Assembly: GCA_009991955.1 (NCBI GenBank) | Contig: JAACWS010000022.1 | Span: 1-64,000 of the forward strand | Direction: 5' to 3' | Origin: Spirochaetales bacterium | GTDB taxonomy: Bacteria > Spirochaetota > Spirochaetia > DSM-27196 > Salinispiraceae | DNA length: 64,000 nucleotides | Shown: positions 50,156 through 58,050 of the stretch, one piece after another | Layout: each line of letters opens with the position of its first letter | How positions within the stretch are numbered: the stretch's first letter is position 1 | Translations under genes and position numbers: made by a program | Notes under the pieces: model-generated | Database searches by the model: none | Told to the model about the DNA's origin: nothing | Seen by the model: the letters and a program-made list of their open reading frames with translations, nothing else

Positions 50156-50177
50156 TTGGCCCGATGCGGAATCTCCC

Positions 50178-51428
50178 ATGAAAAAACTACCGAGCCGGGT
50201 TTTCTTGGTTCTTCTTTTTACTCTTTTGTTGGCTTTTTCCTTGCATGGACAGCTCGATCCTGGGGGAGAACTTCAGTATCTCCAAGGGTCCGACGGTGCA
50301 ATCTACTTCTACGCCCAGGTCCAGGGCATCATTCCTGTTTACCTTTGGGTAGATTTTCCCCAACTGCAGAACTTGGAACCCTCTTCACCCTTTCCCCAGG
50401 GCTGGGTCATACCACCAACTCTTTCGGAACAAGAGGAGCTCCAATCTTCTCTCTTGTCTCTCCTTCCCGAGGCCCCTCCTGAGGACCTCGAAATCCCCCC
50501 CGACGGCCTTATTCTTTTTAGTCTCCGGCCCAAGGCAAACTCTTCGACCCGATTTCAAATTCAGTTTCGGTATACCTACGGTATTCCGATGGACCCCAGG
50601 TCCCACGACCACCTTTACCTTTTCCCCTTTCCCCACGGTACGAAATTTCAGGTTACCCAGGGATTCAACGGGTCATTCACCCATTTTGGCGAAAATCAGT
50701 ACGCCCTGGATTTTGACCTCGGGGTTGGTGACCCAATTCACGCGGCCCGGAGTGGTCGAGTCATTGGGGTAAAAGAAGATTCAAATCGTGGTGGGGCCAG
50801 TTCGTCCTTCGCCTCGTACGGGAATTACATTTTGGTGTATCACGACGATGGCAGTTTTGGTAACTACGTGCACCTTCGGCAAAACGGTGCTCTGGTCGAG
50901 GTAGGGGATTGGGTGGAGGCTGGACAGCTTCTTGGATATTCGGGAAACACGGGCCAAGCTTCGGGGCCCCATTTGCACTTCGACGTTCGGGTCCCAACCA
51001 GCGATGGCCAATTCAAATCTATTCCCGTTCGTTTTGTAAGCTTATATGGCGAGATAATCGATCCCGAGGTTGGAAAAAGTTACTATGCAGTACATCCGGG
51101 TGGCCAGCCCTTTGTCCCGGTTTTTGGGGACGATATAAGGGACGAAGATTTTGCCGGGTATCTCGAGGCTGTCCCCCGGGGTGATTCGCTCGAAATTCGT
51201 ACCGAGGTGGTCGACTCTACCACGCTGGTCTTTCTCCAAAATACCTACAACCAAGCCTACTGGGTCGAGATAAGCCTTTCCCTTACAAACCTTTTGAGCA
51301 CCCAAGGATCTCGAATAATCCGAGAGGTCCCTGCCCAAACCGAGGTATTTCTTACTCTCCTACGACCCGCAAACCCCGAAAGGGGTTGGTCTCACCGAAT
51401 TCAATACCGATTCCGGCCCCTTCCTTAA
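50178..51428 (+). CDS. M23-family peptidase (LytM/peptidoglycan endopeptidase type)
   Basis: This 416-residue exported protein has a signal peptide (KKLPSRVFLVLLFTLLLAFSLHGQ). The central zinc peptidase domain has first ligands in THFGENQYALDFDLGVG and the HxH motif SGPHLHFDV. NYILVYHDDGSFGNYVHL lies between them. It would cut peptidoglycan cross-links, or act as a divisome or secretion regulator if inactive; all ligands appear intact. A C-terminal beta domain of about 130 residues follows. ATG 50178 begins the signal, with GGA 7 nt upstream as a weak ribosome site. The stop overlaps the CheB-CheR fusion by 4 nt (TTAA). Confidence 0.88.
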   Translation: MKKLPSRVFLVLLFTLLLAFSLHGQLDPGGELQYLQGSDGAIYFYAQVQGIIPVYLWVDFPQLQNLEPSSPFPQGWVIPPTLSEQEELQSSLLSLLPEAPPEDLEIPPDGLILFSLRPKANSSTRFQIQFRYTYGIPMDPRSHDHLYLFPFPHGTKFQVTQGFNGSFTHFGENQYALDFDLGVGDPIHAARSGRVIGVKEDSNRGGASSSFASYGNYILVYHDDGSFGNYVHLRQNGALVEVGDWVEAGQLLGYSGNTGQASGPHLHFDVRVPTSDGQFKSIPVRFVSLYGEIIDPEVGKSYYAVHPGGQPFVPVFGDDIRDEDFAGYLEAVPRGDSLEIRTEVVDSTTLVFLQNTYNQAYWVEISLSLTNLLSTQGSRIIREVPAQTEVFLTLLRPANPERGWSHRIQYRFRPLP

Positions 51429-54400
51429 GTGCGTTCCTTTGACTCAGGGGCAGAACCAAGGTCGTCGGGGTTCAAGTGAAACTCAATCTTTGTGTGGGCA
51501 CCGCCAGAACTCCGTAGAGTTAGGGTTCCTTTCAGTTGCTGGGAGAGACTCTCGATGAGTCTCATTCCTATACCCGTTCGTTTGCCTTCTAACACATCTT
51601 TGGGATACCCTTGCCCATTATCTTTGTAATCCACGACTACAGTACCGTCGGTAGAGGATATAGAAAGTCTCACCACCGGTGGTTTCCCAGGTTTTTCTTG
51701 GTCTTTGAAGGCGTACTTAAAGGAGTTTGTGAGCAACTCATTCATAATAAGGGCGAGGGGAATCATGGTATCGGTCGGAAGATAGAGTTCATCGATATCT
51801 CTTTGAACCAGGAGCTCCTTTGAGTGATTTGGATAGGAGTAAAGAATGTGATCCATGAGGGACTCGAGGTATCCCCGGAGGTTTATATGGGAGACCCGAT
51901 CGTAATCGTACATTTCCCGGTGGATGAGCGCCATTGAAGTAAGCCGATCCCGGGTTTCCTCTATAAAGGTTCGAGCAGTTTCGTCTTCCATCGACATAAG
52001 TTGGAGTTCAAGAATCGAACTAATAGTCTGGAAATTATTCTTCACCCGGTGATGCACTTCGCGAATAAGGACTTCTCGTTCCTTGACCGCATCGGCCAAA
52101 GCCAATTCGCTCCTTTTGCGCCGGTCCACGTTTATCACAACGCCCGTAAGCCTCAGGGGCTTTCCTGCCTTCGTCCTACCGACTATTTGACCCTTGTCCC
52201 AGTACCAGATAAAACTTCCGTCTTTTCTCTGGATTCGATACTCCACCTCATACGCAGGGCTTCTTCCCTCAAGGTGCCTTCGCATATTGTCCATCATCGG
52301 TTCATAGTCGTCGGGGTGTACCCGGGCGGTAAAGGATTCCATGGTTTTTGAGAACTCATCTACTGGGTATCCAAGCATAGTAATTTTTGAATCGCTACAT
52401 TCGACTACGCCAGTCTCTATGTTCCACTCCCACCAACCAAGCTCGCCCCCCCAGAGGGCAAGCTCTAGCCGTTCGCGGCTGGCTTCCAGTTCCAACTCTC
52501 GCTCCTGAAGGAGGGCATTCGCCGTTCGAAGTTCAGCATAGGCTACTTGAATTTCTTCGTTACTGGCCTGGAGTTCTTCGTTCGAGGTCTCGAGTTCCTC
52601 GTTTGAACTTTGGAGTTCCTCGTTGGTACTTTGCATTTCTTCATTCAAAGATTGGAGTTCTTCGTTCGAGGTTTCCAGCTCCTCGATATAATTCTGCAAA
52701 CTTTCGCGCGCACTTGCCAGCTCCAGTTCTAGCTGGGATACTCTCTGATCCTTAAGGGCCTCGGAGTTTGGTGCCAATTCACCGGTAAGATCCCCAGCAA
52801 CTTCTACCCGATTAAAGATGATGGCGTAATAATCGTTGTCCAAATCCCCATAGAGCAAGGGTTTTACCAATACCCGAAGTAACCAGGTGTGTCCTTGATA
52901 ATGAAAGAGCCGATAGGGTGTGCTAAGGGTAACCCGATCTTTTAGACTTCGTACTAGGGTGGTTCGTAATTCGACCGGAAGCTCCGGTCGAAGAAGGGAA
53001 AAAACCGAGGTATCCAGGGATCCCGCCCTCAGAGCCATATAGGGCGAGACATCGCCGATAATTTCTACGACCTCGTGGTTTCCTCGAATTACGACGTAGG
53101 GATCCTCGAAGGTTGCGTAAAAGGTCTCCCGAATCATTTCATGGAGGGAAATTTCTGGGGTCCGTTTTTCTGTTTGTCGCGAGGTTTGTACTCTCTGGCG
53201 ACCGAAGCTTCCCGAGAATCGGGGCACGCCAGCACTTGAGCCCCGGCGACGGAATATGCGGTGCTTTGCTTGTTCGGAATCAAAGAGATCAGTGAAAGAT
53301 CCGACACTTTCACTTCTCCCTAAAAAGAGGATTCCTCGGGGGTTGAGAGCGTAATGAAAGACCGGAAACACCTGTTGTTGTAAGTTTTGGTTGAAATAAA
53401 TGAGTAAATTCCGACAGCTAATAAGGTCCAAACGAAGGAATGGTGGGTTTTCGGTTAGATCGTGGCGACTAAAAAGAATCATTTGTCGTAAATTTTTGGT
53501 AATCTGAAGCCCCCCATCCATAGGGGTAAAAAACTTCTCGACTAAGGAGGACGGAACTTCCATCACACTTTCCGGTGAATACACCCCTTTTCGGGCTACC
53601 TCTAGAGCGTTTTCATCGATATCGGTGGCAAAAATTTGTACCGTGTATTCAGCAACCCGGTTTCCTAGTAAGTCGGCTACCAAAATAGCGATACTGTAGG
53701 CCTCTTCACCCGTTGCACACCCAGCGATCCACAATCGGATAGCATCGCCCGGGCGTTTTTCCTCCAGAATGGCTTTCAAGCTACCCCGAAGGGCTTCGAA
53801 TGGCTCTTTATCTCGGAAAAACTGAGTAACCCCAATCAGAAGGAGCTGAAAAAGCTTGTCCAGTTCTTCGGGATGTTGTTCAACAAAAACCATGTACTCT
53901 TCGAGGGTCGAAATCTTAAGGGCCATGAGTCGCTTCTCGAGCCTACGGCCTATGGTGTTGGGTTTATAGTCCCGAAAATCGACCCCCGTTCGTTTGCTAA
54001 GATGGTGAAGAAGCCACCCCATAGCCTCGCCCTTTGGGGATTCTCCCTCGGGGGGCAAAATACCTGGGTGCTCAAAAATTTCTTCCAACTCCTCACCCAT
54101 TCGATCGGGGGTAAAGATAAAATCTGCCTTACCAATTTGAATAGCTGCTAGGGGCATGCTGTCGTACTTTGCGCTCGAGGGATCCTGGGCGACGGTAATA
54201 CCACCCTCGTTTTTAATTTCTCGTATTCCTGCCGAACCATCTTTGCCCGTACCCGAAAGTATGATTCCAACGGCAAACTCCTTCATTTCGAGGGCGATGG
54301 ACCGAAGAAGGGTATCGACATTGGGTTTGGGGCCAGCGATATCCGGTCGCTGGAGGTAGAGTTTACCCCGGCGAAAAATAACGTTGTTGTCCGGGGGGGT

Positions 54401-54634
54401 AATATAAATCTTGCCCGGTTCAACTTCCATAGCATTCTGAATTTCGAGAACTGGGCGGTTTACCACCCGGCCTAAGAGCTCTACGAGCCGGCTTTTATAA
54501 CTCGGACTCAGGTGTTGGGCTATGACAAAGGCTGCATTCTTCACTGTTTCGGGCAAGTTAGAAAGAAAGTCCTGTAGGGCTTCGAGTCCACCGGCCGAAG
54601 AGCCGATTCCAACGAGGTACCGCAGATTTTCCAT
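51425..54634 (-). CDS. CheB-CheR fusion with PAS and HisKA_2/HATPase kinase module
   Basis: This 1069-residue multidomain protein begins with a CheB methylesterase (about 1-185; GIGSSAGGLEAL, VIAQHLSP and LSGTGKDG). A CheR methyltransferase follows (about 205-480; WIAGCATGEEAYSIAIL). A Glu-rich coiled coil of repeated ELETSNEELQ-type units spans about 640-720. A PAS domain (about 740-860) and a HisKA_2 phospho-acceptor (REVHHRVKNNFQTI) come next, then an ATPase (LIMNELLTNSFKYAF). Such fusions sense signals and may phosphorylate stand-alone receivers. ATG 54634 has GAGGA upstream. It diverges from an HD-GYP response regulator, a likely partner. Confidence 0.93.
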   Translation of the reverse strand: MENLRYLVGIGSSAGGLEALQDFLSNLPETVKNAAFVIAQHLSPSYKSRLVELLGRVVNRPVLEIQNAMEVEPGKIYITPPDNNVIFRRGKLYLQRPDIAGPKPNVDTLLRSIALEMKEFAVGIILSGTGKDGSAGIREIKNEGGITVAQDPSSAKYDSMPLAAIQIGKADFIFTPDRMGEELEEIFEHPGILPPEGESPKGEAMGWLLHHLSKRTGVDFRDYKPNTIGRRLEKRLMALKISTLEEYMVFVEQHPEELDKLFQLLLIGVTQFFRDKEPFEALRGSLKAILEEKRPGDAIRLWIAGCATGEEAYSIAILVADLLGNRVAEYTVQIFATDIDENALEVARKGVYSPESVMEVPSSLVEKFFTPMDGGLQITKNLRQMILFSRHDLTENPPFLRLDLISCRNLLIYFNQNLQQQVFPVFHYALNPRGILFLGRSESVGSFTDLFDSEQAKHRIFRRRGSSAGVPRFSGSFGRQRVQTSRQTEKRTPEISLHEMIRETFYATFEDPYVVIRGNHEVVEIIGDVSPYMALRAGSLDTSVFSLLRPELPVELRTTLVRSLKDRVTLSTPYRLFHYQGHTWLLRVLVKPLLYGDLDNDYYAIIFNRVEVAGDLTGELAPNSEALKDQRVSQLELELASARESLQNYIEELETSNEELQSLNEEMQSTNEELQSSNEELETSNEELQASNEEIQVAYAELRTANALLQERELELEASRERLELALWGGELGWWEWNIETGVVECSDSKITMLGYPVDEFSKTMESFTARVHPDDYEPMMDNMRRHLEGRSPAYEVEYRIQRKDGSFIWYWDKGQIVGRTKAGKPLRLTGVVINVDRRKRSELALADAVKEREVLIREVHHRVKNNFQTISSILELQLMSMEDETARTFIEETRDRLTSMALIHREMYDYDRVSHINLRGYLESLMDHILYSYPNHSKELLVQRDIDELYLPTDTMIPLALIMNELLTNSFKYAFKDQEKPGKPPVVRLSISSTDGTVVVDYKDNGQGYPKDVLEGKRTGIGMRLIESLSQQLKGTLTLRSSGGAHTKIEFHLNPDDLGSAPESKERT

Positions 54635-54651
54635 ATCATTCCTCAATGTCT

Positions 54652-54680
54652 ATTATAAGAGAAATACAGAAACCTGTCTC
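54652..54680 (-). promoter_or_regulatory. promoter of the CheB-CheR kinase gene
   Basis: On the minus strand a perfect TATAAT lies at 54657-54652. GAGACA, 17 bp upstream, is a 4/6 match to the -35 consensus. The predicted start is about ten bases before ATG 54634, giving a very short leader with GAGGA as ribosome site. Confidence 0.55.
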
Positions 54681-54683
54681 CAA

Positions 54684-54750
54684 GAAACCCCGGTAAGGGT
54701 GGCATCCGCAGCCTCGGCCTACTATACTTTCTTAGGACGAGGTACACTAA
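54684..54750 (+). promoter_or_regulatory. hairpin sequestering the ribosome-binding site of the HD-GYP regulator gene
   Basis: CCTCG (54712-54716) pairs with CGAGG (54738-54742), and CCTA (54718-54721) with TAGG (54733-54736). The 3' arm contains GAGG, the ribosome site 8 nt before ATG 54751, so the fold would block translation. A TATACT at 54723-54728 lies in the loop and could be a promoter whose transcript starts after the 5' arm and escapes the fold. Upstream AAACC, GGTAA and CCGCAGCC motifs faintly recall c-di-GMP-I riboswitches, but key positions are not convincing. Confidence 0.4.
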
Positions 54751-55752
54751 ATGCATTTTCCAATCCTCATTGCCGAGGATTCAAAGTTTCAGAGTTTAGT
54801 TCTAAGAAACCATTTAGAAACCTTAGGTTACGAGGTTCTTTCGGCGATCGATGGAAGACAGGCCCTTGAACTTTTCGAAAAATATCAACCCCGCATCCTC
54901 ATTACAGACATGGAAATGCCCCTGATGAATGGGATCGATCTTATAAAAGCGGTCCGAGAGCGCCAGATGAGTTACACCCATATTACTGTCTTGAGTTCCT
55001 TAGACTCGAAAGATGTAGTCATTCAAGCGATTGCTGCCGGAGCCGACGACTACCTCATCAAACCCTTTCATCCCACCGAAATGTCTCTCCGCTTGGAAGC
55101 TGCGGAACGAATGGTGCGAGCCCAAAGCCAAGAAAAAATCATCTTGCTTATGGCCAAGCTCACCGATTATCGAAGCCCCGAAACCGGGTTCCATATCGAA
55201 CGGGTACAGTACTACACCCGCCTCATTGCCCAAACCCTCATGGAAGAGGGGCTTACAAGCCTCAACCCCCGGGTAGTAGCGACGATGTTTACTGTCTCTT
55301 GCCTCCACGACATTGGAAAAATAGCTATTCCTGACGATGTACTTAAAAAGCCCGGAAAGCTTACACCTGAAGAATTTACCCTCATGAAAACCCACGCAAC
55401 TATTGGGGGCAAGATTCTAGAGGAGGCCTACAAGGAAGTAGGTTCCGAACTCTTGCACTATGCGAAGGATATGACCCTTTACCACCACGAGAAGTACGAC
55501 GGAACCGGGTATCCTAAGGGCCTCATGGGCGACACTATTCCCCTATCGGCTCGAATTCTGGCCCTAGCCGACGTATTCGATGCCCTCAGTAGCGAACGGG
55601 TATACAAACCGGCCTTCGACCGGGAAACCTGCCATAAAATCATTACCGAAGAGTCGGGGAAACACTTCGATCCCCGAATAGTAGGGGTCTTTGAAAAAAA
55701 AGAAGATGAATTCTGGAAAATTCACGACAAATATGCAGATACATCCTCGTAA
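54751..55752 (+). CDS. response regulator with HD-GYP domain (c-di-GMP phosphodiesterase type)
   Basis: This 333-residue protein has a receiver domain (1-125; acidic pocket IAEDSK, phospho-acceptor LITDMEMPLMNG, lysine in DDYLIKPFHP). The HD-GYP domain follows (about 150-320; GFHIERVQYYTRL, LHDIGKIAIPDDVLKKPGKL, YHHEKYDGTGYPKGL). The HD pair and GYP motif are complete, so c-di-GMP hydrolysis is likely. It diverges from the CheB-CheR kinase fusion, the probable phosphate donor. A hairpin may cover its ribosome site. It is followed 32 bp later by an ABC-F gene. Confidence 0.93.
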   Translation: MHFPILIAEDSKFQSLVLRNHLETLGYEVLSAIDGRQALELFEKYQPRILITDMEMPLMNGIDLIKAVRERQMSYTHITVLSSLDSKDVVIQAIAAGADDYLIKPFHPTEMSLRLEAAERMVRAQSQEKIILLMAKLTDYRSPETGFHIERVQYYTRLIAQTLMEEGLTSLNPRVVATMFTVSCLHDIGKIAIPDDVLKKPGKLTPEEFTLMKTHATIGGKILEEAYKEVGSELLHYAKDMTLYHHEKYDGTGYPKGLMGDTIPLSARILALADVFDALSSERVYKPAFDRETCHKIITEESGKHFDPRIVGVFEKKEDEFWKIHDKYADTSS

Positions 55753-55784
55753 GATAGGGCATAATCCTGCCCTCGGAGGATGCA

Positions 55785-57401
55785 TTGATCAACTTATCGG
55801 GAATTGCCCTTAGCCACGGGGAACGAACCCTCTTCTATGACAGCGACATGGTTATTCGGGCTGGAGAAAAAATCGGCCTTGTTGGCCCCAACGGCGCAGG
55901 AAAAACCACCGTCTTTCGGCTCATTGCGGGCCAAGAAAAACCCGACCAAGGAACAGTCTCAATCGACCCAGGAATTACCCTGGGGTATTTTTCCCAAGAA
56001 GTAGGCGAAATGGGGGGGCGAACGGTTCTGGAAGAAGTTCTGGCCGGGGCCGGTAGGGTCAGCGAGGTAGCCCAGACTCTTTCGGATCTGGAGTATCGAA
56101 TGGCCCACCCGGACAAGGGCAAAGAATTCTCCGATCAGGATATGAACTGGTATGGCGAGCTGCAAGAGGAGTTCATGGCCCTCGAGGGTTACGAATTAGA
56201 GAATCGAGCCCAAACGATAGTGACGGGATTAGGAATTGGTCCCGACCGGTGGGACGAAAAGGTTGAAACCTTTTCTGGGGGCTGGAAGATGCGAATCGCC
56301 TTGGCCCAAATCCTCTTACTCAATCCAGACTTCTTGCTTATGGACGAGCCTACCAACCACCTGGATATTGAGTCGATACTATGGCTCGAAGGTTGGCTCC
56401 AGAATTATAAAGGTGCCCTGGTTATGACCAGCCACGACCGGGAGTTCATGACCCGCCTATGTTCCCGAACCGTCGAAGTAGGATTTGGAACAATTACCTC
56501 GTACAGTGGCGATTACGACTTCTATCTCCAGGAACGATTGGTCCGGAGGGAACAATTGGTAGCCACGGCAAAACGCCAACAGGCTATGCTGGCAAAAGAA
56601 GAGGAGTTCATCGCCCGTTTCGCCGCCCGGGCTAGCCATGCCGCCCAAGTCCAAAGCCGGGTAAAGAACCTCGAAAAAATCCAACGGGTAGAAATTCCCC
56701 CCGACCCCAAGGTCATGAAAATTCGTTTCGAGCCGGTTCAACGAAGCGGCGATCTTGTTGTTACTCTCAATACCCTAGCCAAAGAATGGCCTAGAGCCGA
56801 TGGAGCACCTCACCCTGTCTTTTCGGGTATTACCGGGACCGTTCGGCGGGGAGACAAAATTGCCCTAACCGGGGTCAATGGTGCAGGAAAATCGACGCTC
56901 CTCAAGGTCATCACCGGCCAAACACCCCCAACCTCGGGAACCGCTACCCTGGGAGGCAGCGTTGAGTTAGGCTACTTTTCCCAGTATTCGGGCGATCTTT
57001 TAACCCCAACAAAAACCATAATGGAGGAGGTCCACGACCGCCTTCCCTTGGCCAGTATTGGCACGATCAAGAACATTTTGGGAGCCTTTCAGTTCCGAGG
57101 CGAGGACTCAGAAAAGAAAATTTCAGTCCTTTCGGGGGGTGAAAAAAGCCGAGTAATGTTGGCGTGTATGCTGGCGGTGCCAGTAAACTTCTTAGTCCTG
57201 GACGAGCCGACGAACCACCTGGACATCGCCAGCCGGGAGGTTCTGCTCGAGGCTCTCAAAGATTTTGAGGGAACCCTCATGGTAGTCAGCCACGACCGAT
57301 ATTTTTTGCGCTACCTGGTAAATCGGGTCTTCGAGATCGACCACGGGGCCATGAAAGTCTATGAAGGTGACTATTCTTACTATTTGCGATTAATCGAGTA
57401 G
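55785..57401 (+). CDS. ABC-F family ATPase (translation factor type)
   Basis: This 538-residue soluble protein has two ABC domains and no membrane helices. Walker A motifs are GPNGAGKTTVFRLI and GVNGAGKSTLLKV. The signatures are FSGGWKMRIALAQ and LSGGEKSRVMLA, each followed by a DEPTNHLD Walker B. The interdomain linker contains charged helices. ABC-F proteins act on the ribosome (Uup, EttA and resistance types). The start codon is TTG 55785 with GGAGGA at 55775-55780; no in-frame ATG is near. It lies 32 bp after the HD-GYP regulator gene and may be co-transcribed with it. Confidence 0.9.
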   Translation: MINLSGIALSHGERTLFYDSDMVIRAGEKIGLVGPNGAGKTTVFRLIAGQEKPDQGTVSIDPGITLGYFSQEVGEMGGRTVLEEVLAGAGRVSEVAQTLSDLEYRMAHPDKGKEFSDQDMNWYGELQEEFMALEGYELENRAQTIVTGLGIGPDRWDEKVETFSGGWKMRIALAQILLLNPDFLLMDEPTNHLDIESILWLEGWLQNYKGALVMTSHDREFMTRLCSRTVEVGFGTITSYSGDYDFYLQERLVRREQLVATAKRQQAMLAKEEEFIARFAARASHAAQVQSRVKNLEKIQRVEIPPDPKVMKIRFEPVQRSGDLVVTLNTLAKEWPRADGAPHPVFSGITGTVRRGDKIALTGVNGAGKSTLLKVITGQTPPTSGTATLGGSVELGYFSQYSGDLLTPTKTIMEEVHDRLPLASIGTIKNILGAFQFRGEDSEKKISVLSGGEKSRVMLACMLAVPVNFLVLDEPTNHLDIASREVLLEALKDFEGTLMVVSHDRYFLRYLVNRVFEIDHGAMKVYEGDYSYYLRLIE

Positions 57402-57422
57402 TCCGACCGGGCCAGGAGTTTC

Positions 57423-57451
57423 TTGCTTATTTGAATGGCATTCAGTATAGT
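57423..57451 (+). promoter_or_regulatory. tetR promoter with palindromic operator inside the spacer
   Basis: TTGCTT (57423-57428) and TATAGT (57446-57451) form a good promoter with a 17-bp spacer. The 13-bp palindrome TGAATG-G-CATTCA (57432-57444) fills that spacer, so a dimeric repressor bound there would block RNA polymerase. This fits autorepression by the TetR protein encoded next. The predicted start is only about 2 nt before ATG 57460, suggesting a leaderless or near-leaderless message. Confidence 0.65.
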
Positions 57452-57459
57452 CAAAAGGC

Positions 57460-58038
57460 ATGGCTAGGCACCAGGACGACGAAAAAAGAGATCGAATACT
57501 CCAGGCATCGATTAAGGCCTTTCAAGAAAAGGGTTTTACTACCACCACTATGAAAGATATTGCCGATCGGGCAGGAATTGCTCCCGGGTCGATTTACACC
57601 TATTTCCAGGATAAAGAGGTGCTCTTTATTGCGGCGGTAGACACGGTGTGGAAGGGATTTTACAAGGGCCTCAAGCCGATTATTTCCGAGGCCCTGGGTT
57701 TTGAAGCCCAACTGAAAGCAATGCTTGACTACGGATTTCAACTTCTCCTAGAGCTCCACCCCCTGGTACAAGGAATGTACCAAGAACCCCACCGACTAAA
57801 TCTCTTTCATAAAAATATGGTAAAGCTGGCCAAACAATTGGCCTTCTTCTTCGAGCAATCCGACTCCGCTCGACCTTCTTTGAGCCGCATGGATCGACGT
57901 AGCCGCATGAACCTCATGAAGATATGGATATCAGGAATGATGTTCACCCTCTCGTCCCTGCCAGCCAATAGGATCCATCTAGAAATAACCCAACAACGAA
58001 AAATGATACTTCTCTTGCTCTTAGGTACTCCGGACTAG
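57460..58038 (+). CDS. TetR-family repressor of the efflux operon
   Basis: This 192-residue regulator has the N-terminal helix-turn-helix DRILQASIKAFQEKGFTTTTMKDIADRAGIAPGSIYTYFQDKEVLF, here cut at ILQASIKAFQEKGF, TTTMKDIADRAG and GSIYTYFQDKE. The C-terminal ligand-binding part is helical and hydrophobic. It is followed by the membrane fusion protein, RND pump and outer-membrane factor genes, and its own promoter contains a palindrome. It therefore most likely represses the whole operon and responds to the pump's substrates. There is a 12-bp gap to the next gene. Confidence 0.92.
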   Translation: MARHQDDEKRDRILQASIKAFQEKGFTTTTMKDIADRAGIAPGSIYTYFQDKEVLFIAAVDTVWKGFYKGLKPIISEALGFEAQLKAMLDYGFQLLLELHPLVQGMYQEPHRLNLFHKNMVKLAKQLAFFFEQSDSARPSLSRMDRRSRMNLMKIWISGMMFTLSSLPANRIHLEITQQRKMILLLLLGTPD

Positions 58039-58050
58039 TATTTTCTGCCT

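Larger units (their letters stand above)
49737..50177. other. 441-bp divergent intergenic region with element copy B
   Basis: No gene is seen. The left end carries the thyX ribosome site. On the minus strand, TACAAT about 20 bp upstream of thyX could be its -10 box, but no -35 is clear. Copy B of the inverted-repeat element occupies about 50006-50101. A plus-strand promoter for the M23 peptidase lies at its right end. The region between about 49770 and 50000 shows nothing I can assign. Confidence 0.5.

Noticed and set aside
54684-54750. A c-di-GMP-I (GEMM) riboswitch upstream of the HD-GYP gene
   Set aside because: Some short motifs fit, but the conserved core and spacing are incomplete and the element would abut the start codon. 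Only the ribosome-site hairpin was kept.
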